Assembly: GCA_036924085.1 (NCBI GenBank)
Contig: JAVGWX010000019.1
Location: forward strand, 3,436,141-3,500,140
DNA: 64,000 nucleotides
Direction: 5' to 3'
From: Ariolimax columbianus
Lineage: Eukaryota > Mollusca > Gastropoda > Stylommatophora > Arionidae
This document shows, piece after piece, positions 1-11,989 of the stretch. The translations under genes were made by a program, and so were the position numbers. How positions within the stretch are numbered: the stretch's first letter is position 1; each line of letters starts with the position of its first letter. Below the pieces are notes generated by a model. That model made no database searches. It was given only the letters and a program-made list of their open reading frames with translations, and was not told where the DNA came from.

Positions 1-1190
1 GATGGTCCATTAACAACTTGTTCTTATATCTGCAACTGGTAAACAACATGACCTTTATAAGTTTGACATATATTAGGTTGAGACAACGGTTGTTGTCTTC
101 TCTAGTCAGTATGACAGCCTCATGATTGCCAAGCACGTTGCAATGAGAAGGAATCCACTGAATAATCACTTTCTTGAATTGAGAACGTATTTCAGAGAGT
201 ACCTCATATATTTGTTTTAGATCTAAATTGTTTCAGCCCTCAAGCACTGCGACCACATATAGTGCGCCTGTGAAAAGTGTTTCGATGCGTTTCTATGCGT
301 TTCTATGTGTTTCTATGTGTTTCTATGTGTTTCTATGTGTTTTCTATCGCCCTACTAGGAGTCTGGGTCCAGTAAGATTTGCGATGGGAATGACTGGAGA
401 AAGCGTCATCGAGGTCAGGAAAAGAGCAAGAGTTGGATTGGTCTGGTACCATAGTTGGAGGCGTAGGCGGCGATGATAGGCATGAACATCCTTGAGAACC
501 GAGTACTGGTCAATGGAGGACTGGAGAGGGACACAGATAAGGCCTTTGGTAATAACTGATATTTCATTCTCAGTCAGGGAACGATCAAAGGGGATTCAAA
601 CCACCTGATGGGGAGAAGCAGTGGTCGAGGAGGGAGGGGGAGGGATAGGAGGGTGGAGACGGGTATCTTCCATCATAAGTACCTCTGCTGCAGGTTTCAA
701 GGTCTCTGTATCTGCTCCGGTCGCTTGCAAATTGTCCGGTCGCCACTGACAACCGTCCTTCAGTGTTATTATTTATGCTCATAAATATTCCTCTACCTCC
801 ATTCTCCGTTGCAGGTACTGCTGAACCACCTGTATACACCTGGTCTATCTTTTTCTAGGGTAGTGTTTCTCTATGTATTTCTAAGTTATGGCTTTTCTTT
901 CTGCGTATGACTGGCTGTTTTATTCACAATTCCAGACCAGCTGTATTTTTATATCTGGAAAGCCATCTTTTCTCCAGGTGGGGATTTGTGAGTGAATGTG
1001 GGTTATCGGAGCTAATACAGTACCATCGCATGTTCCCCACTTCTTTTTTACTGATTCCACAAAGTTGATCTGTTTTAGTTTCAATAAAGCGTTCAATAGG
1101 GCAGACAGGATTACACTTTGGACGATACTGTAAGATTGTACAAGGCCAGTTACTTCTTGGTCATGCCACAGCACGGTGCCGTACGGTCAG
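1..1190 (-). pseudogene. Decayed LINE (RT/RNase H type), RNase H and linker region
   Basis: Read on the minus strand this is the 3' half of a LINE of the same broad group as the intact copy at 24.6 kb. Near 1110-950 the linker between reverse transcriptase and RNase H is visible (KLKQINFVESVKKK, then PTWRKDGFPDI; the intact copy has KLKRRNFAEIAKAK and PTWRQDIFPEV). Near 839-740 the RNase H start reads YTGGSAVPATENGG, so the first catalytic Asp of YTDGS has become Gly. Near 155-105 the RNase H end reads WIPSHCNVLGNHEA. Frames change between these blocks, so it is not functional. The C-terminus lies beyond the left window edge. The 38 bp array starting near 1140 cuts into its upstream end. Confidence 0.75.
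279..343. repeat. Short 10 bp tandem repeat
   Basis: About six copies of gtttctatgt with small changes lie inside the decayed LINE, between its two RNase H blocks. They give a Phe/Tyr/Val-rich spurious reading frame on the plus strand. Confidence 0.75.
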
Positions 1191-1718
1191 TTATTGATTA
1201 TGCCAAAGCACGGTGCCGTACGGGCAGTTACTTGATCATATCAGAGTACTATGTCGTATAGGTAGTTACTTGATCATATCAGAGTACTATATCGTACGGT
1301 CAGTTGCTTGATCATGTCAAAACACGGTGTCGTACGGTCAGTTACTTGATCATGTTACAGTGCCGTATAGTACGGTCAGTTACTTGATCATGTCAGAGTA
1401 CAGTATCGTACGGTCAGTTACTTGATCATGTTAGATCACGGTATCATACGGTCAGTTACTTGATCATGTCAGAGTGTGGTATCGTACGGTCAGTTACCTG
1501 ATCATGTCATATCACGGTATCGTACGGTCAGTTACTTGATCATGTCATATTACGGTATCGTACGGTCAGTTACTTGATCATGTGAGAGTGTGGTATCGTA
1601 CGGTCAGTTACTTGATCATGTCAGATCACGGTATCGTACGGTCAGTTACTTGATCATATGGGAGTGTGGTATCGTACGGTGAGTGACTTGATCATGTCAG
1701 AGCACGGTATCGTACGAG
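1140..1718. repeat. 38 bp minisatellite, about 15 copies
   Basis: The unit contains cggtcagttacttgatcatg followed by a variable stretch ending in cacggtat. Unit starts at 1333, 1371, 1409 and 1447 show an exact 38 bp spacing. Copies differ by a few substitutions. The first units run into the LINE relic on the left. Confidence 0.93.
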
Positions 1719-2340
1719 TAAAAACTTCGAAAGAACGACTTTGTCCAGACTAGGTGTTATGAACCATTGACGGGAACGTATCAGCTGACACTACGGCTTA
1801 CGCACCAGAGCATCGATGTCGCTACAAAGCAACAGCTGATCAACGGTCTACTTATGCTGACTGTGTTACCAGGGCCAAACATGGACTCGCTCATGTCTGA
1901 GAGAAGAATTTCGATCTGTGAAATAAAGTGTTTGAGGACGGATTTCGAATGAATGGACGACATTCGCGGTATGGTCACACTGAGTTTTGTCTAGAATACA
2001 TTTCTATACAAAACATAAGATGATTTGGTCATCTCATGAGAATACACCCTCGCAAAGTGCTATTGATAGTCTACACCACTGGTAGATCTAGTTACATGGC
2101 AAATGGCAGCCGCGAAGATAGTGGATAGATAAGGTTAGTGTGATTGGGAAACGACACGGGCTCATAATGACCGACGCAAAGCACTTGGCGCATGACAGAC
2201 AGCTTAAACTCCCCACGACACCTAGCAGCATAAGTGGATAGAAAATTGACTTGGACTTATTATAAAACTTTGAACCCTTTTTTGTTGGTCAAATTCCAGA
2301 ATTAAAGGATTTCAGTTTCCTTCAACCTGAACTGAAAGAT
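1719..2340. other. No feature recognised
   Basis: Single-copy-looking, moderately AT-rich sequence between two arrays. The open frames are short on both strands, overlap each other and resemble nothing I recognise. Confidence 0.6.
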
Positions 2341-2601
2341 GTTACCACCCTAACAATCTAGAAACGATTCTGCTTCTGGTAGCCATAGTTATGTGACCAC
2401 CATAAGGATCTAAAAACGATTCTGCTTCTGGTAGCCATAGTTATGTGACCACCATAAGGATCTAAAAACGATTCTGCTTCTGGTAGCCATAGTTATGTGA
2501 CCACCATAAGGATCTAAAAACGATTCTGCTTCTGGTAGCCATAGTTATGTGACCACCATAAGGATCTAAAAACGATTCTGCTTCTGGTAGCCATAGTTAT
2601 G
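2341..2601. repeat. 52 bp minisatellite, five near-identical copies
   Basis: Units start at 2358, 2410, 2462, 2514 and 2566 and contain acgattctgcttctggtagc. The first is slightly diverged and is preceded by a partial unit. Near identity points to recent amplification. Confidence 0.95.
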
Positions 2602-3430
2602 TTGAGAACGGCAATGACACTCAACTCAATCGTACTCATTCAGACTGAGAGAACGTCATTACTGATGCAGCTCATCCTCCAACACCGAGATGTTCTCTCA
2701 AATGAAACCGGAAGTCATCTGGAGAACACTATCAGCTGAGAGGAAACATCTTAATGTAACTGTCTTCAACTGCTGCCTTCCATATTGCAACTTTTCTCCA
2801 AAAAAACGCTTGTCGCGCATCACAAAAGATCTTATTACTTCTCCTGCACCCTCGAACTGAAGGCTGTTTAAATGTCCAAATATACAGTGCAGGTAAGCTT
2901 TCATCATAACATACTCAGGCGTATCTGTAGTAAACGTTTCAAATAAATAATTTCTCAGTTCATAAAATATGGAAAGTTAACTTACTTTTGAACAACCAGC
3001 TAATATTGGAGTGATTGACTGACGCCTCGTGATAAGGTTCACCTTCCTGTCACATGACTCTGAGAGGTCGACCAATCAGTGCTTTAGTTTGAACGATCAC
3101 AACCAGTGAGTACACGTCTCTCGGTACTACATGAATCGTTTAAATGCCGAAACCTCTTGATATTTAAAGACAGCTTGGATAATCACGTTTTAATCTTGAA
3201 ACAAAACCGTTCATTCTACCAGTAATTGCTGGTGAACCATCAGTACACACCGATATACAATTTCCGAATATAGTTTATTTTCTTGGGAGCGTAGTGGCTG
3301 GCATAGTTTTGTATATCTCTAATTCAGCTGACGTGACAGGTAATGCTGTGAATAAGAAAAAAAAGTGTTAACAGAATCTTCATCTAAAAATAGTATGTCG
3401 GTCTGTTGTTGACATTTTCTCTCACATGTC
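2602..3430. other. No feature recognised
   Basis: Unique-looking sequence with only short frames. A minus-strand frame of 69 codons at 2698-2907 has no recognisable motif. Confidence 0.55.
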
Positions 3431-3813
<383 letters not shown>

Positions 3814-4680
3814 ACTTTTCATAATTATTTTGGTATTTGTTAATTGGTGTGGAGAAAGTACCTTGAAACTATTACTTGGTCCAGTGGAACTGATGCTTGT
3901 ATTTTCACAATGATCATCTTCACTTTAGCTGCTTCACTTTTGCTGCTTCACCGTGGCTTCTTCACTTTTATTGCTTCCCTAAAACTTCTCTGGATTTTAA
4001 GCTAAAATATAAATGACGTCCACATATTCTTGAGAATTAACTTATTAAATTAGGAGCATCAGAGTACACCCAGCCCCAGTAGTTAATTACTGTTCCTTTT
4101 GAATATAATTAGTGATGATTGAGGACTGTTTTTATACCCTTTATTAAGGTTCTCAAGTGTTTAAGACATATCGAACTGCAGTTCGTCTGTTCGACCTTGC
4201 CAGGGGTAACGCCTCTAGCACAGTGCTGCCACCTGGCGTACTGGTGTGATGTAATATCCCACAAGGTGACACTGGGTGCAACGAGCTTAGACAGTTTCAG
4301 AACCACTGCTCTAAACCAGCCTCATTCCCTCCAGCCTCCCCATGTCACCTCGCAGCTCCTCAATTGTCCCCCTTTTTCGACAGGACCTCCTTAACACTGT
4401 AGAATCTAATTCACAACGATCGCTCTTCTTCTAGAACCGCTCGTCTCTCGTCTGCTCTCTCCTTCCTTCACTCTCTCAATCTCCTTCCTGTTTCTATCAA
4501 TGCACGAGCCTCCGAGTCAGCATTTTATGCAGCCTCCCTTTCCAGATGTTAACACACTTTTGGGTGGAGGGGCGGGAGGGGGTGATAGAGGGCAAAGGGA
4601 TATTCAGGATATTCGTTTCCATGAATTCACCAACATGTGAGAGCATATCCAGCTTCGCTGGTCCACCTGACTGTCCACAC
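3814..4680. other. Mostly unassigned spacer
   Basis: Spacer between the microsatellite and the 27 bp array. Apart from the weak hAT-like candidate at 4147-4312, nothing is recognisable. Confidence 0.5.
4147..4312. mobile_element. Possible small hAT-like non-autonomous element
   Basis: The left end reads ggttctcaagtgtttaag. The right end, read in reverse complement, gives cagtggttctgaaactgtct. These resemble each other and the cagtggttctcaaac type of end seen in some hAT elements. I see no clear 8 bp target duplication and the left end has lost its cag, so this is tentative. Confidence 0.25.
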
Positions 4681-5872
4681 TGACCTGTCCCATTTGTCTG
4701 TCGCCACTGACCAGTCCCATTTGTCTGTCCCCACTGACCAGTCCCATTTGTCTGTCCCCACTGACCAGTCCCATTTGTCTGTCCCCACTAACCAGTCACA
4801 TTTGTCTGTCCCCACTGACCAGTCACATTTGTCTGTCCCCACTGACCAGTCCCATATGTCTGTCCCCACTGACTAGTCCCATCTGTCTGTCCCTACTGAC
4901 CAGTCCCATTTGTCTGTCCCCACTAACCAGTCCCATATATCTGTCCCCACTGACCAGTCCCATATATATGTCCGCACTGACCAGTCCTATATGTCTGTCC
5001 CCACTGACCAGTCTCATCTGTCTGTCCCCACTGATCAGTCCCATCTGTCTGTCCACACTGACCAGTCCTATATGTCTGTTCCAACTGACCAGTCCCACCT
5101 GTCTGTCCTCACTAACCAGTCCCATATGTATGTCCCCACTAACCAGTCCCATTTGTCTGTCCCCACTGACCAGTCCCATATGTCTGTCCCCATTAACCAG
5201 TCCCATATGTCTGTCCCCACTGACCAGTCCCATCTGTCTGTCCCCACTAACCAGTTCCATTTGTCTGTCCCCACTGACCAGTCCCATTTGTCTGTCCCCA
5301 TTAACCAGTCCCATCTGTCTGTCTCCACTGACCAGTCCCATCTGTCTGTCCCCACTGACCAGTCCCCTCTGTCTGTCCCCACTAACCAGTACCATTTGTC
5401 TGTCCCCACTGACCAGTCCCATATGTCTGTTTCCATTAACCAGTCCCATCTGTCTGTCCCCACTGACCAGTCCCATCTGTCTGTCCCCACTGACCAGTCC
5501 CATCTGTCTGTCCCTACTGACCAGTCCCATTTGTCTGTCCCCACTAACCAGTCCCATATATCTGTCCCTACTGACCAGTCCCATATATCTGTCCCCACTG
5601 ACCAGTCCCATCTGTCTGTCACAACTGACCAGTCCCATCTGTCTGTTCCAACTGACCAGTCCCGTCTGTCTGTCTCCACTAACCAGTCCCATATGTCTGT
5701 CCCCACTGACCAGTCCCATCTGTCTGTCCCCACTGACCAGTCCCATCTATCTGTCCCCACTAACCAGTCCCATATGTCTGTCCCCAATGACCAGTCCCAT
5801 CTTTCTGTCCCCACTAACCAGTCCCATATGTCTGTTCCAACTGACCAGTCCCACCTGTCTGTCCCCACTGAC
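4681..5872. repeat. 27 bp minisatellite, about 44 copies
   Basis: The unit contains tgtctgtccccactgaccag followed by tcccat. The period of 27 is a multiple of three, so frames of 300 codons or so stay open on both strands (plus: SVPTDQSHL repeated; minus: GLVSGDRQM or WDWSVGTDR repeated). No known protein family, no start context and no non-repeat domain is attached, so I treat these frames as artefacts of the repeat. Confidence 0.95.
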
Positions 5873-5884
5873 CGTGACTTCCAC

Positions 5885-6460
5885 TATGCATGGATATTTC
5901 GATATATGTATGCCTGTATGTATGTATGTATGGATGTATGCCTGTATGGATGTATAGATATATGCATGTATGGATGAATGGTTGTGTAACTGTATGTATG
6001 TATGTATGATGTATGGATGCATGGCTGTATGGATGAATGGATGTATGCTGTATGGATGAATAGATGTATGCTGCATGAATATATAGATGAATGCTGTATA
6101 TATGTATGGATGTTTGTTTGCGTGGGTGTATGTCTGTATGGGTGTATGTCTGTATGGGTGTATGCCTGTATGGGTGTATGTCTGTATGGGTGTCTGTATG
6201 GGGGTATGTCTGTACGTCTGTATGGGTGTATGCCTGTATGGGTGTATGTCTGTATGGGTGTCTGTATGGGGGTATGTCTGTATGGGTGTATGTCTGAATG
6301 GGTGAATGCCTGTATGGGTGTATGTCTGTATGGGTGTATGCATGTATGGGTGTATGTCTGTATGGGGGTATGCCTGTATGGGTGTATGCCTGTATGGATG
6401 TATGTATGTATGGGGGTATGTCTGTATGGGGCTATGTCTGTATGGGGGTATGGGAGAGGA
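5885..6460. repeat. 16 bp tgta-rich array
   Basis: It starts as a tatg/gatg tetranucleotide stretch and settles near 6120 into a 16 bp unit, tgtatgtctgtatggg. It directly abuts the 27 bp array. Open frames on both strands are repeat products. Confidence 0.9.
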
Positions 6461-6524
6461 TGTTGGCCGGTCTGTGAGTGAATAAGAGAAGTGTGGCCGA
6501 GTTGTGTGGGAGAAGATGTTGGCT

Positions 6525-7712
6525 GGTCTAAGTGAGAGGGAGGTGAACTGACTGTATGTGAGAGGGAGGTAGACTGACTGTTTGAGAGAGGGAGGTGAGC
6601 TGACGGTATGTGGAAGGTAGGTGAGCTGACTGTTTGTGGGGTGGAGGTGAACTGACTGTATGAGAGAGAGAGAGGTGAGCTGACTGTATGAGAGAGGGAG
6701 GTGAACTGACTGTTTGAGAGAGAGAGAGAGATGTGCTCTGACTGAATGTGAAGGGAGGGGAAATGATTGTATGAGGGAGGCAGGTGACTTGACTGTATGA
6801 GAGAGAGAGAGGGGAACTGACTGTTTGAGAGAGGGAGGTGAGTTGACTGTATGTTAGAGGGAGGTGAGTTGACTGTATGAGAGAGAGAGAGGGGAACTGA
6901 CTATTTGAGAGAGGGAGGTGAGTTGACTGTATGAGACAGAGAGGGGAACTGACTGTTTGAGAGAGGGAGGTGAGTTGACTGTATGTGAGAGGGAGGTGAG
7001 TTGACTGTATGTGAGAGGGAGGTGAGTTGACTGTATGAGAGAGAGAGGGGAACTGACTGTTTGAGAGAGGGAGGTGAGTTGACTGTATGTGAGAGGGAGG
7101 TGAGTTGACTGTATGAGAGAGAGAGGGGAACTGACTGTTTGAGAGAGGGAGGTGAGTTGACTGTATGTGAGAGAGAGGGGAACTGACTGTTTGAGAGAGG
7201 GAGGTGAGTTGACCGTATGTGAGAGGGAGGTGAGTTGACTGTATGAGAGAGAGAGGGGAACTGACTGTTTGAGAGAGGGAGGTGAGTTGACTGTATGTGA
7301 GAGGGAGGTGAGTTGACTGTATGAGAGAGAGAGGGGAACTGACTGTTTGAGAGAGGGAGGTGAGTTGACTGTATGAGAGAGAGAGGGGAACTGACTGTTT
7401 GAGAGAGGGAGGTGAGTTGACTGTATGTGAGAGGGAGGTGAGTTGACTGTATGAGAGAGGGAGGTGAGTTGACTGTATGTGAGAGGGAGGTGAGCTGACT
7501 GTATGAGAGAGAGAGGGGAACTGACTGTATGTGGGAGGGAGGTGAGTTGACTGTATGAGAGAGAGAGGTGAACTGACTGTTTGAGAGAGGGAAGTGAGTT
7601 GACTGTATGTGGGAGGCAGGTGAGCTGACTGTATGAGAGAAAGAGGGGAACTGACTGTTTGAGAGAGGGAGGTGAGTTGACTGTATGTGAGAGGGAGGTG
7701 AGTTGACTGTAT
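6525..7712. repeat. 26 bp minisatellite with 78 bp higher-order unit
   Basis: There are three 26 bp variants: one with tgactgtatgtgagaggga, one with tgactgtatgagagagaga and one with tgactgtttgagagaggga. From about 6900 they often follow each other in the same order, giving a 78 bp (26 codon) higher-order repeat. This keeps a 275-codon minus frame open (Ser/Pro/His-rich). It is not a recognisable protein. Confidence 0.93.
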
Positions 7713-8309
7713 ATTGCAGCTTTAACACAGCTATGTATGCCCCATATCAGTCACTGTTGTCAAGGATGAAGTGTTAAGATTGCCATTGTACTGTACCCAC
7801 TAGCTAACCATATATATCTTATCTAACAAGAATCATGAGTCCGACACAACGATGACTTTCATTAGATATGTCTCAGTCATCCACCTCGGAGGTGAAGTAA
7901 TTGCTTGAACAGTCATTCTCATTTTGAGAACTTGACTGATTCAGGAAGGAAGAACAGATAAAAAGGAATAAAACGTTGGAAGACGATGTGTTCAAGAATT
8001 GAATGCTTGACTGCAGTCATTTGATTGACTCATAGAAAACCGCAAATGTATTGATTGCGAAACAAAATGCTCATGAATATGACAGTTTTTATATTCTTCG
8101 CTCCTATTTCTTTCGCGTTATCCTGACTCTTTTTCTGGTTCTTTTCAACTTATTCGTCTTTGCTAACCTTTTCTTTTTCACCTTTCTTTTTTTCTTCTGT
8201 TTCCGTAAAACATCATCCACTTCCACATCATTGGGCTTAAGGTTTCCTATTTTTCTGTTTCTTTCTTCCAGTATTTTATATGATTCGATGTTGTTGATTA
8301 TGTGAAGTT
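7713..8309. other. No gene recognised
   Basis: AT-rich spacer. On the minus strand, 8104-8300 reads as a very Lys/Arg-rich stretch (ending TRKRVRITRKK) caused by a T/C-rich plus strand. It continues into the next array and has no domain I can name. Confidence 0.5.
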
Positions 8310-9217
8310 TAGAGTTGTGGCTAGTCTCAGTAATAGATCGATTAGAGCTGGGACTAGTCAAAGTAATAGATCGGTTAGAGCTGGGACTAGTCAAAGTAAT
8401 AGATCGGTTAGAGCTGGGATTAGTCTAAGTAATAGATCGGTTAGAGCTGGGACTAGTCAAAGTAATAGATCGGTTAGAGCTGGGATAAGCCAAAGTAATA
8501 GATCGGTTAGAGCTGGGACTAGTCAAAGTAATAGATCGGTTAGAGCTGGAATTAGTCAAAGTAATAGATCGGTTAGAGCTGGGACTCGTCAAAGTAATAG
8601 ATCGGTTAGAGCTGGAATTAGTCAAAGTAATAGATCGGTTAGAGCTGGGACTCGTCAAAGTAATAGATCGGTTAGAGCTGGGACTAGTCTGAGTAATAGA
8701 TCGGTTAGAGCTGGGATTAGTCAAAGTAATAGATCGGTTAGAGCTGGGACTAGTCAAAGTAATAGATCGGTTAGAGCTGGGATTAGTCTAAGTAATAGAT
8801 CGGTTAGAGCTGGGACTAGTCAAAGTAATAGATCGGTTAGAGCTGGGATAAGCCAAAGTAATAGATCGGTTAGAGCTGGGACTAATCAAAGTAATAGATC
8901 GGTTAGAGCTGGGACTAGTCAAAGTAATAGATCGGTTAGAGCTGGGACTAGTCAAAGTAATAGATCGGTTAGAGCTGGGATTAGTCTGAGTAATAGATCG
9001 GTTAGAGCTGGGATTAGTCAAAGTAATAGATCGGTTAGAGCTGGGACTCGTTAAAGTAATAGATCGGTTAGAGCTGGGATAAGCCAAAGTAATAGATCGG
9101 TTAGAGCTGGGACTAGCCAAAGTAATAGATCGGTTAGAGCTGTGATAAGCCAAAGTAATAGATCGGTTAGAGCTGGGACTAGCCAAAGTAATAGATCGGT
9201 TAGAGCTGTGGCCTCTT
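8310..9217. repeat. 33 bp minisatellite, about 27 copies
   Basis: The unit contains agtaatagatcggttagagc then tgggactagtca, with alternation of actagt, attagt, actcgt and ataagc variants. Eleven codons per unit keep long frames open on both strands (plus: SNRSVRAGTSQ). Confidence 0.95.
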
Positions 9218-9639
9218 TTTGAAAAGGTGTTAACAACTTGTTCTCCAAGCTCAATCAGTTAATCATAACCTTGTGAGATCCATGTGGAGCGAGCCATCAA
9301 CTGTTCACAGCCTGTGTTTGTTTGAGGTTTTCTAGCTGAAAGTGTCAGTTTGCTGGCTACCCAGTCCTTGTCCTATCCTTTGTATTCGACTTTTACTATA
9401 TGACCGGCAGGTTTCAGTGTTACTATTCTCTAGGATGGTCAACGTAGACAATAAGAAAATTAACTGGTCTGCCGACATGACAGCAACAATGATTATGACT
9501 CCAAGGTAAAGCAGAAGATAAATAGTGTCTTAATCTCTGCCTGGTCCGACCAGTGATAGACACGGACATTCAAAAAGGCCCAGGCGCGAAAGTTAGCCAC
9601 ATGCGAAAGGCGGTACCTACATAAAGTTACTTAAAACAC
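9218..9639. other. No feature recognised
   Basis: Unique-looking spacer between the 33 bp array and a LINE 3' fragment. It may contain more decayed LINE sequence, but I cannot read any. Confidence 0.45.
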
Positions 9640-10035
9640 CAGAAGAGAGGGAATCACAGATATGAGTTTTCGGGAGAAGTTTGAAACAATACTCTGGTTA
9701 GAGTACATCGAGCAACAAAAAATGAGCTGATTTGACCACATTGTGTGAATGTAAGCAGACCACATTGTGAGATTGCTAATAGACCACATTATGAGAATGC
9801 TAGCAGACCGCATTGCAACGTTCTACAGGAGAACATCACGATAAGAGGAGAGAGGTAGACCGAGGAAAAGGTGGATAGACAGCGTAAGCGAGACCGGCTC
9901 TTCAATGTTAAAAATTGTTCCTCTGGCCACGAGAGAGGCGAAAGGCAAATACATGCCACGACACTGGGCTACAACCCGGTAGAAAGTGAAACGCAGAATA
10001 AGAATAAGAAGAATAAGAAGAAGAAGAAGAAGGAG
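9640..10035 (+). pseudogene. LINE 3' end fragment (basic GRPRKRW tail)
   Basis: In one plus frame the sequence reads SFREKFETILWLEYIEQQKM, a stop, FDHIV, and later RMLADRIATFYRRTS followed by GRPRKRWIDSVSET (near 9866-9905). The chain 'short helix, W-GH-RM, GR-RKRW-D' is the usual C-terminus of many invertebrate LINE polymerases. Three tandem copies of about 28 bp (gaccacattgtgagaatgc type, 9723-9815) interrupt the frame, and stops are present. The fragment ends in an A/G-rich tail. No upstream RT motifs are seen. Confidence 0.55.
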
Positions 10036-10100
10036 AAGGAGGAGGGAGGAATGGGAGGAGGGAGGAAGGGAGGAAAGGAGAAAGGGAAGGGGGAGAACTA
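9994..10100 (+). repeat. GAA/GGA purine tract at LINE 3' end
   Basis: About 100 bases of uninterrupted or nearly uninterrupted A/G on the plus strand (aataag, then gaa, then ggagga units). It probably grew from the LINE tail. Confidence 0.85.
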
Positions 10101-10124
10101 GAACGTGTCATTGGATTTGTCTGA

Positions 10125-11545
10125 GATATATTCAGGAAGCATGTCAGGGAACTTGTTAGGGAACTTGTCAGGGAACATGTCAGGGAACATGTCAGGGAAC
10201 TTGTTAGGGAACTTGTCAGGGAACTTGTCAGGGAACATGTCAGGGAACTTGTTAGGGAACTTGTCAGGGAACATGTCAGGGGACTTGTTAGGGAACATGT
10301 CAGGGAACATGTCAGGGAACTTGTCACGGAACTTGTCAGCTAACATGTTATGGAACTTGTCAGGGAACTTGAAAGGGAACATGTCAGGGAACATGTCAGG
10401 GAACTTGTCAGGGAACTTATCAGCTAACATGTTATGGAACTTGTCAGGGAACTTGTCATGTTACTTGTCAGGGAACTTGTCAGGGAAATTGTCAGGGAAC
10501 TTGTCAGTGAACGTGTCAGGGAACTTGTCTGGTAACATGTCAGGGAACTTGTCAGGGAACATGTCAGGGAGCTTGGTCAGGGAAATTGTCAGGGAACGTG
10601 TCTGCTAACATGTCAGGGAACTTGTCAGGGAACATGTGAGCTAATATTTCAAGTATATTTGTCAGCTATCATGTCAGGGAACTTGTCGGGGAACTTGTCA
10701 GCTAACATGTCAGGGAATTTGTCAGGGAACCTGTGAGCTAATATGTCAGGGAACTTGTCATCTATCATGTCAGGGAACTTGTCGGGGAACTTGTCAGCTA
10801 ACATGTCAGGGAACTTGTCAGGGAACCTTTCAGGGAGCTTGTCAGAGAACTTGTCAAGGGAATATATCAGGGAAATTGTCAGGGAACTTGTCATGTTACT
10901 AGTCAAGGAACTTGTCATGTTACTTGTCAGGGAACTTGTCAGGGAACTTGTCAGGGAACTTGTCAGGGAACTTGTCAGGGAACTTGTAATGGAACTTGTC
11001 ACGGAACGTGTTAGAAAACATGTCATGTTACTTGTCAAGGAACTTGTCAGGGAACTTGCCAGGGAACTTGTCGGGGAACACATCAGGGAACACATCAGAG
11101 AACACATCAGGGAACATGTCAAAGAACATGTCAGCTAACATATCAGTGAACTTGTCAGGGAACTTGCCAGCTAACATGGCAGGGAACTTATCAGCTAACA
11201 TGTCAGGGAACTTGTCAGGGAACTTGTCAGAGAGCTTGTCGGGGAACTTGTCAGGGAAATTGTCAGGGATTTTATCAGGGAAATTGCCAGGAGACTTGTC
11301 ATGTTACTTGTCAGGAAACTTGTCAGGGAATTTATCAGCTAACATGTCAGGGAACTTGTCAGGGAACTTGTCAGCTAACATGTCAGGGAACTTGTCAGGG
11401 AACTTGTCAGGGACCATGTCAGGGAACTTTTGAGGACACTTGTCCGAAAGAATGTCAGGGAACTTGTCAGGGAACTTGTCAGCTAACATGCCAGGGAACT
11501 TGTATGGGAACTTGTCAGGGAACTTGTCAGAGAGCTTGTGCAAAA
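10125..11545. repeat. 12 bp minisatellite, well over 100 copies
   Basis: The basic unit is gggaacttgtca, with frequent gggaacatgtca and gctaacatgtca variants. The variants recur in small blocks (two or three standard units, then a gctaac unit), so short higher-order units exist. Plus frames read GNLS/GNMS and minus frames FPDK/FPDM. They have no domain. Confidence 0.95.
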
Positions 11546-11989
11546 AAAAGTGTGAGGAGAGAAAGTGGAACGACGGTGAATATAACAGTTTTCTATAATG
11601 TATTCTCCTCCTGCATGTAGTTTCCAGATATGTGTTCTCTTTGAAGGCTGGCACAGGGTGCGATCCTCGTTATCTACACGTTTCAGTCGACCCAGCTGCA
11701 ATTGCCTACCTAGTGTATTAATAGTGAAGAAGATCGAGTAGACAAGACAACTAGCCACTCCACCACATTAACTAAAAAAATGTGAAACCTGGCACACGGA
11801 GCTCTCGAGCAATTCATCATTTGCCCAATTGTCTGGTCTATGTCTATGTTTAGCTTTTTCATTTAAGGATGCCATGTCCAAACCAGGTTTCAGCCGGAAA
11901 TACGACTGTTCTGCAATTTTACATCTGTTAAGTGGAGAGCAGAAAGGCGTGCTGTTGTTGGTGCACTGACAAGTTCAATAACCTTAACT
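11546..11989. other. No feature recognised
   Basis: Unique-looking spacer between two large arrays. The short minus frame here reads partly out of the flanking arrays and is not a recognisable gene. Confidence 0.5.

Noticed and set aside
1140..1718. CRISPR-like array
   Set aside because: Units are contiguous tandem copies without unique spacers, in animal-type DNA with no cas genes. The same holds for all other arrays here.
4823..5977. Open frames of 266-355 codons on both strands (SVPTDQSHL, GLVSGDRQM, WDWSVGTDR repeats)
   Set aside because: They coincide exactly with the 27 bp array, occur in several frames at once and contain nothing but the repeat.
8104..8394. Lys/Arg-rich minus frame resembling a nuclear or ribosomal protein
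   Set aside because: Composition comes from a T/C-rich plus strand, the frame runs into the 33 bp array, and no domain is visible.
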